From the NCBI RefSeq assembly GCF_009730915.1, contig NC_052483.1, positions 2,418,001-2,482,000 of the forward strand: DNA of 64,000 nucleotides, written 5' to 3'. Shown here in pieces: positions 23,343 to 34,392 of this stretch (positions are counted from its first letter, which is position 1; each line of letters opens with the position of its first letter). Source of the DNA: Dioscorea cayenensis subsp. rotundata (taxonomy: Eukaryota; Streptophyta; Magnoliopsida; Dioscoreales; Dioscoreaceae). The translations under genes and the position numbers were made by a program. The notes under the pieces were generated by a model. The model saw nothing but the letters and a program-made list of their open reading frames with translations. It did not search any database and was not told the DNA's origin.

Positions 23343-24085
23343 TTTTTCTTAGATTTATTCTTTTATTGTGGAAGTTTTAAGTTTTCCACTTAACATTGAC
23401 TAATTGGTCATCTAAATGTTTTACATATTGGATTATCATGTTTTTATATTGCTTTCAAAAGGGAATAATACCTCCATTCGTCACTAAGATTTAATATAAC
23501 TAGGAGTAGTTTATTTTATGGTGTGGAAAATCATGGTCTAATTAATTTTACATAAATAGTAGTCTATTATTGATGATATAACAACTATTAATCAGGAATA
23601 ATAGTTAATATTAACCGACTAATCACTATCATGATACTATAAAATTGTAGAGTTCTCTTTATTAAATTTCATGATTGAGATTAATGATTAATTAATCGAA
23701 TTAATAACTTACAAAATTCATTTTTCTATTACTTTTTTCTTAGATTTATTATTTTATTATGGAAGTTTTAAGTTTCCCACTATCACTGACTAACTATTAG
23801 TCATCCAAATGTTTCAGACATTGGATTATGATCATGTTTTTATATTGCTTTCAAAAGGGAATAATACTTCCATTTGTCACTAAAGAGATTGGAGTAGTCT
23901 AGTATAGGTGGAAAATCATGGTCTAATTAATGCTATATAACTAGTAGTCTATTATTGATGATAACGACTACTAAACATAGATAATAATTAATATTAACCG
24001 ACTAATCACTATCATGACACTATAAAATTATAGAGTACTCTTTATTAAATTTCATAATTGATATTAACTATTACCTATTAACTAA
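23343..24085. repeat. Tandem duplication of about 390 bp
   Basis: The unit beginning TTTTTCTTAGATTTAT near 23343 is repeated from about 23733. Shared words are GGAAGTTTTAAGTTT, ATTGCTTTCAAAAGGGAATA, GTAGTCTATTATTGATGATA and CCGACTAATCACTATCATGA. The copies differ by small indels and substitutions. Confidence 0.8.
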
Positions 24086-25737
24086 TCTCATGACTTACAA
24101 AAGATATATTCATATATTACATAGGTATTATTTTAAATAAAAACTTACATATTTCATTAAAATAATAAAATAGTCAACTGATCCTTGTGTGGCTCTTGTT
24201 ATTTTTATCAAAATAAATAAATAAATAAATAAATAAAAATTATACTGTAAAATTTTAATTTGTTTTTATCATACAAAAGATAACTCTTAAAATCATTTTA
24301 TTAAAAAAACAAAACAACCAACCCTTTGTGAGGCGGCTCTTATCATTTATACATATATATATAAATAATTACACTACAAAATTTTAATTAGTTTTTATCA
24401 TACAAAAGATATCCCTTAAATGCCTGCTTCAATTGCTCTTATTTTCTTCTTCATCTTGTCATCATTTTTTTCTTCATATATTAAATTTTTTTTAACAACT
24501 AATAACAATTTATTGATTTTTTAAAAAAATAAAAATGTAAATTTTTTGTTTGTATATTGTAAATAATCTTGCTTGCCGTCCTAAAACTCTAAAAGAAACA
24601 CAAGGACAAATTAAGATGATCAAATGGAAAACTATGTGTGATCATCCATTGAAAACCAAACTTAAATTAAATTAATGTTTATGTTGGCTAACAAACAGTT
24701 AGGTTTCATCACCAAATAAAATGAAACCTAATGTTCATGGACCACTTTCCACCTCCTTCAATCAAGCAAACAAGTAAAGCAGAGTTGGCATATATTGCAA
24801 ATCATGTGTTTATCACTTTGTCCAACACTAACTAAATATAAAGCAAGATTATTAACTTTTCTAATCAATCCAAATCTCTTCAATGACATTTCTTAAATGA
24901 CTAATTAATTACAAATCAATCACCACTTGGCTCCCTTAATTAACTTGAATTATAGACTTTGTGTGTTTTCATTTGTTACAAACAACTACATGGAAAATTA
25001 AATTACTTTATAAAATATGTGAATCACATGGTGGTCCAAGAGTTTGCTTGTTATGTTTAAAAACTTTTTCGTCATTAAGATAGTGACAATTGAAAATAAT
25101 GCAAAAAAAGTATAAATGATAACCACAACAACAGTATATATGTAGAAATTAACTAGGCTAATAGTACAAAGGATAAGTTTTAATATATGCGATTAAAATA
25201 AATAAAGTTTTCATTGAATGACAGATTCTCAAAATTAAACATATCGAATCTTACCTTTATACCTTTGGTTAAATAGTGTTACAAAGGATAAGATTAGAAC
25301 ATAAATACACAGTAAAAAATAACACTTATCTTATAAACATTATTATTTTAATCAGTAAAAATTATGAGTAAATTATTTTAAAACCATATACTCCGGTTAT
25401 TGTTTAATGAAAAAATCAATAATTGAACATATATACCAAAATTCCTATATATGCATAACTAACCAAAATTAGAACAGTTCTATGTGACAAAAATAAATAT
25501 AAAATATCAATAAACAGTGGAATGGAAAGTATACACACACACATGGGATAGCCCCACTAATTAATGAAGAGAAAAATTAAGTAATAAGGAGCACATTAAT
25601 TAGTAGTTAACTAATCCATTAAGCACTAATTAATGATTGAACAGAAGGTGATGTCCCCCCGACAATGCCTATCGTTGTTGAATCGAGGTCTAAAGTTAAT
25701 GTCATTTATTGTCTAAGAATCAATGTAGGCATAATGA

Positions 25738-25783
<46 letters not shown>

Positions 25784-26466
25784 TAAGCATAGGTTCATTA
25801 ACTATAAGATTCTCTAGAAACCAACTTCATGCATAGATAGTGGTCCATCTACTGAAAGGCAAGTTGGGATCAAGGTCTTCTTCCTAATGATAGTAGTTGG
25901 ACCAAAATTAGGTCACAATACCATTGTTAGGTGTTTTGTATAAACAAAAATTTATTGGCTATTTAGTTTTTTATAAGATGAGAAAAAAATTTAAACTTAT
26001 TTTTAATAAAATTATATACTCAATTGTGGAGTCATCCAATGTTGTTTTTAAGACTCACTCGATGTGATAAATTGACTATTGACAGATGTCATTATTTGAA
26101 AACCATATTTGTCTTATATGTATTTTTTATTTTTGATCTAGTGATTATTTTTTTTTATTACTTGAAACATATCTAATTACAGCTTGTTAATGAGTTGCAT
26201 CCCAATTTTGCTATTTATGTTTGGTCATTTTTTTATCAAGACACTACTCATGTATTTATATTTGTCTTCTTTAATATATTTTAAGTAATTAATTTATTTT
26301 TTAAAAAAAGTTATATAATGTATGTTCATATTTTATTTTATTTCTAGATACCAAAAAGGAATCTTAATATAATAATGTGACTCTCAAAACTTTATCAATC
26401 ACTTCACTTTTTTTATTAGCACTTCTTTTAAATGAATTTTTAAAAAAAGTTATATTTAAAATAAAA
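24086..26466. other. AT-rich intergenic sequence
   Basis: There is an (AATA)n run near 24211-24235 and an (AAT)n run at 25737-25783. No credible gene or full element was seen. Confidence 0.4.
25737..25783. repeat. (AAT)n microsatellite
   Basis: About 15 AAT units. Confidence 0.9.
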
Positions 26467-26625
26467 ATGAAATAGTCTAGCGGTCAAGCGATTAAAACAT
26501 TTAACTTCAGTCCATTAAAAAATTAAAGATATGATTTCCTCTCGATGTATCTTAAGGTGTAAATAAAATAATTGTTGTGACTCTGCATTGTAAAAAATAA
26601 TAATAATAATAATAATAACAAAAGA
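26467..26625 (+). mobile_element. Degenerate tRNA-headed SINE-like sequence
   Basis: GTCTAGCGGTCAAGCGATTA resembles a tRNA A-box region. GATATGATTTCCTCTC, about 50 nt later, resembles a mutated B-box. The unit ends in an (AAT)n-type A-rich tail near 26595-26620. The shape fits an old tRNA-derived SINE. No flanking duplication was found. Confidence 0.35.
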
Positions 26626-26974
26626 AAAGTATGAATGTTATAGCCCAATATAATTAACTTAATTACATATTACATGCCATCTCCTCCATCCACCATGCCA
26701 ACATTACCATTTATATACACACACGTAAACCAGAAAACAACCAAATAGACATCCATGATTAGACTCTACCACAACTCTTCTCCATTCCTTTCCATTTCCC
26801 AAACCCACATATTTACACATGCATAACAACTAACAACATTAATTCAAGCATTGAAATAACTTAGACATGCAATTAATTAATTCCATTACTACCACCACCA
26901 CCACCACCATCACCATCATTCACTCTTTCTTTTTTTTTTCTTTATTTTTTGGGACAAATATCACCATCATTAAT

Positions 26975-28406
26975 TCACTTGCCACTACTATTAGGTGTCC
27001 ACTTAGGGCAAACAGTGCTGAAGTAACTTGAAACAACCCTAGAGTCAAGCAATTCCATGATAGGAGGAAAGCTCACACACCTTGGAACCTTATACTGGTT
27101 TATAGAAGCTCCTCTAGCAATGGCATAGTCCATAAGCTCCTCAAAAGTCCCTTGTTTCACAACCCTTATCTCCAATGGCCCTATTGATCCATCTGCCACC
27201 CTACTCTGCCTATACACTGCATTCATCCCCTCCTCCATCTCCAAACAACACTTCTCCATCACCTCCTTCTCCGGCCACCTCCCCTCCTTCTTCACCAGGA
27301 GCTCCCAGTATATAACATAATGTCCTGGTATCTCCTTAGTGTCGGCATAACTGGTGTATTCGATAATGCTTGTATCGCAATGTTTTTGTAGTATTGTACT
27401 TGCACGAGACACCGCTGCTTGCAACTCAGCTTCATCGGTTTTATCGGACTCGATACTGAGCAAAACATTCTTTCGTCGGATAAATTTGAATTGCGGAGCT
27501 GAATTATGGTAGCCTGTGCAATGGAGTATGTCTCCGACCATGTATCGATAAAGACCAGCATAGGTTGTGACCACTAACTCATATTCTTCACCAATTTTCA
27601 CATCAGCCAAGTCAATTAGTTCAGCTTTGTTGGAGGAGTTTGTGGGGATGAACTCAAAGTAAGCCATGTTCGGCATGATGGTGTAGGAAACCTGTGAAGG
27701 ATCGGACACTGGTCGGAGATTTAAACCGAAGTAACATTCCGAAGAAGCATACATCGTGCACGCCGTCGGCAATCCACCACTGTAATAGTCCAGAGTCGGT
27801 ATGTACTGAGCCATGGCTCCGGTGACGATGACGTCGAGGTACTTAGTATTGGGCCAAATCCTCGGTATGATCTTCGACCAATCGTTGTTTATCGAGCATT
27901 GATCGGAAATGAATTTAGAGAGTTCAGTGTCTGGATGAATAATTCCGGCTAGTGATTCACGGACGGTGATGTCAGTGATCTTGTCGCTCAGTGTTCCGGT
28001 GGCGATGTCATGAGCAAGCTCTTGCCAGTGGAGTTGCAGGAAGCGAATTGCACGGAGGAGACCGGAAGCAAAGACGGCGCCGACACGAAGGACTTGGCAA
28101 CGGTCATAGAGGCCACAAAGCATCTGAGAGTACATACTCTGGAAGGCATCCGGGCAAAGGATGGCTGAGATAGGACTAGTATAAACATTAAATGGATCGA
28201 AAGGCCGTGTTCGAAAATGCTCGCTTTTATAATAGCTTGTCAACACCGGCCTCGCCGTTAAACCTCCCGGCGTCTTCGTCTCCGATTTCACAAATAAAAA
28301 ATACAATCCTTTCCCTTTATCTAATCCCTGCACATAACTGCATAAAATAACAAAGTTTTCAAATTAATTACTACAAAAGAACAAGCTCAAATCCACTTTT
28401 CAGTTA

Positions 28407-28445
<39 letters not shown>

Positions 28446-28962
28446 TAACAGATTCATGACCGGAGTGAGAAGGCTGTAAAGAAGTTGTCTTCGGTTGAGT
28501 TCTTGTTCAATAGTTGGCATTAGTTTCCGTTCACCGGCCGATGTGCCAGAACTATGAATTATGAAAACAAAACACATATCATCTAACAAATTAAACAGAA
28601 GAAATTAAGTATTACTTAGACTATATATATGTAAGTAAGTACCTGGTGAGGAATTCAGAAATGGGATGAGAGGAGAGGATGGGGGAACGGTCACCATTAG
28701 CAATACGTTGAATATCTGGTTTAAGGTCATCATAAGTGACAACAGGGACCTTAGACTTGAAAGCAAGACGGTCAGTGTCAGGAGTGATATCAAATCTTTT
28801 AAGGTACTCAGTGTTGAAGTTCTGAGTGAGGATCTCAGAGAGGACCTTGGCTTGGACTTTGTCTGTGTTCATGGTCATGTCTTCAATGAACTTGAGCTTC
28901 TCAGCATCACTGTTGCATGGTGGAGGACCTAAAAGTGGGGTCATTGTGCACTCTGAGCCCAT
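26975..28962 (-). CDS. GH3.8: GH3 auxin-amido synthetase (group II, GH3.8-like)
   Basis: Three exons (28962-28643, 28551-28450, 28337-26975) encode 594 residues, the normal GH3 length. Group II GH3 enzymes adenylate indole-3-acetic acid and join it to amino acids, removing active auxin from the cytosol. Visible motifs are the ATP-binding [10 protein letters not shown] (about 107-116, spanning intron 1), [12 protein letters not shown] from about 337, and YRYMVGD near 404-410. The sequence is very close in memory to rice GH3.8, including [30 protein letters not shown] and [12 protein letters not shown]. The start MGSECTM has a strong context (A at -3, G at +4). An in-frame ATG 20 codons upstream (29022) is possible. 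Intron 2 contains a (TA)n run (28411-28444). The gene stands alone in a large repeat-rich gap. Confidence 0.95.
28411..28444. repeat. (TA)n microsatellite in GH3 intron 2
   Basis: About 17 TA units next to the donor of the second intron. Confidence 0.9.
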
Positions 28963-29129
28963 TTTTATGGAGGGTTGTGGGGAAGTGGTGGTAGGGTTTA
29001 TATAGTGGAGGGTGGTGGCCATGCAGGTGGAGGACGTGGGAGTGTAGGGTAGGGGTTAGGGGACAAAGTGGGGGCCCAGGAGAGTGTCATGGTTTAGTTC
29101 TGGACCAACATGTGGGGCCAGGGTTGGGT

Positions 29130-29153
29130 TGACACGTCATCTTGAACACGTGG
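29130..29153. promoter_or_regulatory. ACGT-core elements upstream of GH3
   Basis: GACACGTCATC and AACACGTGGCA (CACGTG at 29147-29152) lie about 170-190 bp before the GH3 start. These are candidate bZIP or bHLH sites. I did not see a clear TGTCTC auxin element close by. Confidence 0.45.
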
Positions 29154-29229
29154 CATGTGAGAGTCCGTTGCTGCATCTGGTCTATGATAGTGACCTTGTG
29201 TTGGAGGGGAGTGGGTAAGTGTAGGTTTC

Positions 29230-30690
29230 CTTGTTCCCTTGAATATATATTTACTGTACTTTTTATTGATTTATTTATGTTTTTTTTTTCTTTTTTTTTG
29301 GTGCTATAATTTAATCTCTTAAAATATTAAAAAAAATTATTTTTAAAATAAATTACTCTTTTGAATTTATTTATTGAATATGGGCAATTAATTTTATTGG
29401 ACAGTTATTTATTTTAGTGATTCCGTCTTTTTATCCCTCATATTTTTCTCCTACCTCTTATTTATCTATAATGGTGATTTATCTACATTTTTTATTTTTA
29501 TTTATATATTTACTTATGTATCTCTTTATTTTTTTTTTTCTTGTTAGGTTATTTATATTTGTATATGTAACAATTATACTTATAATATATTTTGGATGAT
29601 TTAATTGATTTTTTTTAAAAAAACATACTTTAATCTCTTAAATTAATTTTTATTACTGATAAAATATAAAATATTAGTTTTATGTGTTGTGATAATGATA
29701 TTGATGTAGATAATTTTTTGTTTTATTATAAAGTTCAATAAATTACAAACTCTCAACTATTACATTAGAAGGGAATCAAATCCTTCACCTCTCACTTTTT
29801 AGGAGTTGATGTGCATAAATTATTCGGATATGCATTAGAAATATTTGTTAGATGGACTCGAGAACAATAATAAACATAAAACTTAGTTCATACTTTCCCA
29901 TTTAAGAATTGAAAGGAAATAATAGTCTTTTAGAAACTAAACCTCACATTTACTAGTTATAGAGAAAAGGTAAATTTTGTTATTAATTAATTATTTTAAT
30001 ACTTAAAAAAAACATTGAATTAGCAAGTCATATAAAACATTATGAGAGTGAGAAAATTGGTTATAAATTACAAGCAAGAACGGATGAAGAGGAGAATGTT
30101 ATGTGCTTGTCCTCCACGCCACGCATCTATCTCTTTGCAAGGAAAGACCAATTAGGATGTGTTTTATTTCAGTTGATTTTTCATATGGTGGTGTAACTAA
30201 TTATATTCTTGAAGATATTTATGAATAAATGATTGATGTGTGGAGAGGAATATATTCACAAATGTGGAATATATAAAGTTTTTTGGGTAGGCAAAACTTG
30301 GGATATATATATCTCTATCAACTGCTTTGGACAATGACTACATATATATAAATATAGACATGAAATGGTTTTAATTTGCTTGATGGTGAGAGCAATAGCA
30401 TCACTGCTCACTTGTCGCCTCTTTATCTTTTCTTACTTTCTTTTTCTGTCTTAGAGCAAGGACATGTTTATTGTTTTTATCTTTTAACAATGACTTAATT
30501 TTACAAAAGATGCACTTGGGAGTGATTTAAAAGTGTTTGGATTACTTTAAAAAATAATAATTTTATAGAAATAGTTATCCTGAATTTTTTATTTTTATTA
30601 TTTTTTTTATGAAGTTGATAACTCATTCATCTCAATTATTATGGGAAAAAAGTTAGGTTTATTTTATTTTATTTTTAATTATTTTTTTTA
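29230..30690. other. AT-rich intergenic sequence, nothing recognised
   Basis: Long T-rich and A-rich runs. No credible gene and no element with definable ends. Confidence 0.4.
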
Positions 30691-30692
30691 GA

Positions 30693-31475
30693 AGGTGACA
30701 AACATCGCCCCACAATGGGGTGTGAAGGGATAAACAGGTATAGAGGTGCACAGTTACGGTGGCTTAACGATCCCCTAGAGATTTATTAACTCGGCCAGAC
30801 GTCACATGGGGCAATTAGATTCCTACTATATACACATCCAAAAGATATTTCAAGAACCAAACCAAGTTAATAAATCCCTCTTGCCTTGCAACCCTGGAGA
30901 GGAGGGGAACGACATCCTCCCATAAAGGGACCCATGAACAGTGAATGAACAGTACAACTACATTATTTATACAGTATGTATAGTATGTGCACAATTTTAT
31001 AAGGGGCCGTTTGGTTCGTGGTAGTGACATATTACCACGTAACGAGATTACCATGGTAATATGAGTGAGAATGTTATGTGGTTGGGAATATTGCGGTAAT
31101 TTAATATAACCATGTTTGGTTGGGAACTCTTATTACCGGGAATAGTTCATTACCGTGTTTGGTTGACATGGTAATCAATTTGTTAAAATATAAAAAGTTA
31201 TAAGATTACCATGGTAATCCAAGATAGACACCAAATTTGGTGGTAATAGTATTACCACTTTCTTGGTAATATTTATAAGTTGGTAATGTGATATTACCAT
31301 TCACATTACCACCGGTGCAATGCTAAACGTGGTAATATTTTCAGATTACCACGTAACACGTGGTAATCTTTCTACATTACTTCGAACCAAACGACCCTTA
31401 ACAATATTGCTGATATAGGGATTTGACCCTGGGTCAGCTCATTTATTATCCAAGTAACATACTACTACACTAAGT
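30693..31475 (-). mobile_element. SINE-like element interrupted by a MITE
   Basis: On the minus strand the head end (near 31475-31410) carries a B-box-like GGGTCAAATCCC. After the 396-bp MITE the body continues with ACTGTTCATTCACTGTTC, and ends at GGGCGATGTTTGTCACC plus an A-rich tail near 30690. The tail end and the ACTGTTCA words resemble the SINEs at 19.1 and 32.4 kb. Without the insert it is about 390 bp, longer than those two. A partial relative lies at 16095-16290. Confidence 0.55.
31003..31398. mobile_element. Tourist/PIF-Harbinger-type MITE with TAA target duplication
   Basis: The left end GGGGCCGTTTGGTTCG is mirrored by the right end CGAACCAAACGACCCT. TAA lies immediately outside each end (31000-31002 and 31399-31401), the 3-bp duplication typical of PIF/Harbinger. 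The 396-bp interior has no open frame and is filled with short palindromic words such as TTACCATGGTAAT. It splits an older SINE-like element. Confidence 0.85.
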
Positions 31476-31499
31476 GTTATTAGGAATGTGATGTTATTA

Positions 31500-31925
31500 T
31501 GAATTTTAAATTGAAAATTTTTTAATATGGTATTTATAACAAAAATGTTGAAGCGATTGTTCAAATATAATAAATTAAGTTTAGAAGAATTTTCTATGAG
31601 AAACAATTGTGGAAAATTTTAAAATATTTTTTTAATTGATAAGTCTGTTCAAATGAACTTTAATTTATTTTTGCCTTGTTTATTATATCATATCATAAAA
31701 AATACATACAAATCATTTTTGTACACCGAACTATTAAATTTTTAGCATCCCTTCATATATGAATTGCCTTTATTCATGCTAGAGTTTGTGATCCAAATTT
31801 TATTTTATTCGATTCGAAAATTTCATGATGTAATTTATATGATTTTTGGAATTATGAATTTTTTTTTATTTGTGATGATAGTAGAGGGATTTGAGTAATA
31901 CTAGTTGAAGGTGTAACCATGTAGA
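31500..31925. other. AT-rich sequence, nothing recognised
   Basis: No gene or repeat ends could be defined. Confidence 0.4.
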
Positions 31926-32112
31926 AGCCATACCTGAGTGGTATGTAACTATTTAGAGAATTTAGGCGAACAATTTGCATCTAAGCCATACTTGAGTGGT
32001 ATGAAACTATTTAGAGAATTTAGGTGATCAATTTGCATCTAAGAAGTACTGGAACCAAGCTACGTTTTATATTGAAAAACTCACCAAGCTACGTTTTATA
32101 TTGAAAAACTCA
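31926..32112. repeat. Two adjacent short tandem duplications
   Basis: A unit of about 58 bp (GCCATAC(C/T)TGAGTGGTATG through CAATTTGCATCTAAG) occurs twice from 31928. Then a 31-bp unit (CCAAGCTACGTTTTATATTG plus AAAAACTCA) occurs twice at about 32055 and 32086. Confidence 0.85.
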
Positions 32113-32299
32113 ATTTCTCTCAAAGTCACATCTATACTAACAAAAACACACTAAATAACTTATGCTCTCTTAATTTCAAAGCTCTCTTTCTCTCTATATT
32201 TTAATTATCCAAACACTCTAGTTTTACTCTCCCAAATTAAGTTATTTATGTATTAAAACAAAATCCTCTCCTTCTATCTCTCCAATTTATCATTGTATT

Positions 32300-32519
32300 T
32301 TTTTGTAATAATAAGCGACAAACGCTTTTTAATATAAAGCAGTCTCGGGACAATAATGAAGCCCGTAAGTACAGTGTATGTACAGTACAAAAATAATATA
32401 AGAATCTCTGATGAATAGTGTATGAACAGTCGGGGAACAGTCTGCTGGGGAGGGATTTGAATCTATGACTTCCCCTTTACACTTTAGTGTAATATCATTG
32501 GGATATCTAATGGTTGACA
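32300..32519 (-). mobile_element. tRNA-derived SINE, second copy, 16-bp target duplication
   Basis: It has the same design as the 19.1-kb SINE: A-box region (complement of about 32491-32507), B-box GATTCAAATC (complement of 32454-32463), ACTGTTCATACACTATTC body words, and the end AAGCGTTTGTCGCTTATT with an A-rich tail. It is flanked by AATTTATCATTGTATT (32284-32299) and AATTTACCATTGTATT (32520-32535), one mismatch in 16. It is probably older than the 19.1-kb copy. Confidence 0.8.
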
Positions 32520-32535
32520 AATTTACCATTGTATT

Positions 32536-33430
32536 AACAAGCACACTCTCTTTTATATTATATTATATATATATATACATATATGAATATCTTTGTGTCT
32601 CCATCTCATGGGCAGTGGAAAACAACATGAACCTTGACCTTGAACACTACCTAATTAATTATAAAACAAAGAAAGAAGGGGGACATGAAATGAATAATTG
32701 GCAACCAAATTGCATTAAAATAATTGAAACTCGAGTGTGGTCCAAGAAAGTTAGGATTGATATAATATGAAGAAAAACTTAAATTAGTTTTTCCTCAAGC
32801 TTTGCATTCAAACCCTAATTGGACTTTAATAAAAAAAAATTATAATTAATCCTTTTTTTTTTTTTTTTCCTTTTTAAAGAGTTGTGCATAGGTTAGCAAG
32901 CATGACCCTATGTTATTAATCCCACAAGCATATTTCTTGCCTTGTTTTTTTGTTGGATGGAGGGTAGACATACTCAAGCTTTTGTGTGAAGATCATTTAG
33001 ATGCATGATCTTAAAAGTTCAATAACTTTTTTGGTGCTCTTTCGTTGATTGGTGGGTCAAAAATTTATGACTCAATTCTTTGTTAAAAAAAATAATATAG
33101 AAGAGTATTTATTATATATTATTTATATGTCGGTGGTAAATGCGAAGAAAAAATTCTTCGATTTTATTCCTTTTAATTCTCTTTTTTATTATATCAAATG
33201 AAAAAAATATATTTATATTCTTCATCGTCTTTTTTGAAAAAGTGAATGCAAGAAGTTGTATTATAAAAGAAAAAATAAAAAATAAATTTACATCTAATGC
33301 GGATGATATTGTTTTATATCTCTATATTATATTATGATATTGTTATATCATCTCAAATGAAAAATATACATGTATATTCTTTACTTATTTTGTCTTTTCT
33401 AAGAAACCGAAAGAGGAAGTAGCACTCTAA

Positions 33431-33464
<34 letters not shown>

Positions 33465-34380
33465 TCTAATTTAATACATTAGATATGTTATCATGATGTT
33501 ATTTTATATTTGTGTATTATATTATGAATACTTTTATTATATATATTTATTTTCTAACATGGATACACATATTTTATTGCTCATTGTTACCTCATTTGGT
33601 TATATTTTAATGTAGGTAAGTATTGTTTTCTTCTATGATTTTTATATAATGGTATCTATTTTTAATAAATAAATGGTATATATAAAACCTCTACAGGTTC
33701 TATGTCTTTACCATAGATTTTTTTAATCATCTGATTCAATTTTAGTTTTAAATTTTTTTTAAATTAAAAGAATGCAATGCTATGAAATTAGCATCCAAAA
33801 TAGCATGAGAAAAGAAAAACAATGGCCTATGGAAATGTAGGGTTGGTGAAGGCCCTGAAGGACCCCAAAATGTTATCATTTTGATTATAAACTTAATTCA
33901 CAAGCTAGTAATTATTGCAAAAGACATTTATACATTAACAGATGAAATTAGTTTATTTTCTCTAATGGATCTATACATTAACAAATGTGATAATTAACCA
34001 ACAGCTAAGAAAAATGCAAGCAAACAAGCAAGTCTCTTAAATTATATGTTGTTTGATATATAAGTTGCAATATAAAAACACAAGCAACTCAATTTAAACA
34101 ACATTTCAATGCCTTCATGAGTTTTCCCTCAAAAAGTTCAGACAAAAACACATGATCTTTGTTTATAGTTTGTGTTTGAATCATGAGCCCATGGAATGGC
34201 AATCACATTCCAATATTCTTCAGATATTTCTGCAGAAAAAAATAAAATCAAATTGAAGAACAATCCCTTAAATTTATCAATTCATTCACTCAACAATTCA
34301 TTGCATGATGTAATACATTCTCATAATCTTTATAGTATATATCAGTCAATAATTCCCAATATCAAGTGAACATTGCAAAA
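32536..34380. other. AT-rich intergenic sequence
   Basis: There is an (AAT)n run at 33430-33463, and otherwise low-complexity A/T sequence. The last few hundred bases are the likely 3' UTR of the CNGC gene. Confidence 0.4.
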
Positions 34381-34392
34381 CTCTTTATAGTA

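Noticed and set aside
28963-29022. Upstream in-frame start for GH3 (MATTLHY)
   Set aside because: Possible, but the start at 28962 has a better context and fits the family's N-terminal length. Noted as an alternative.
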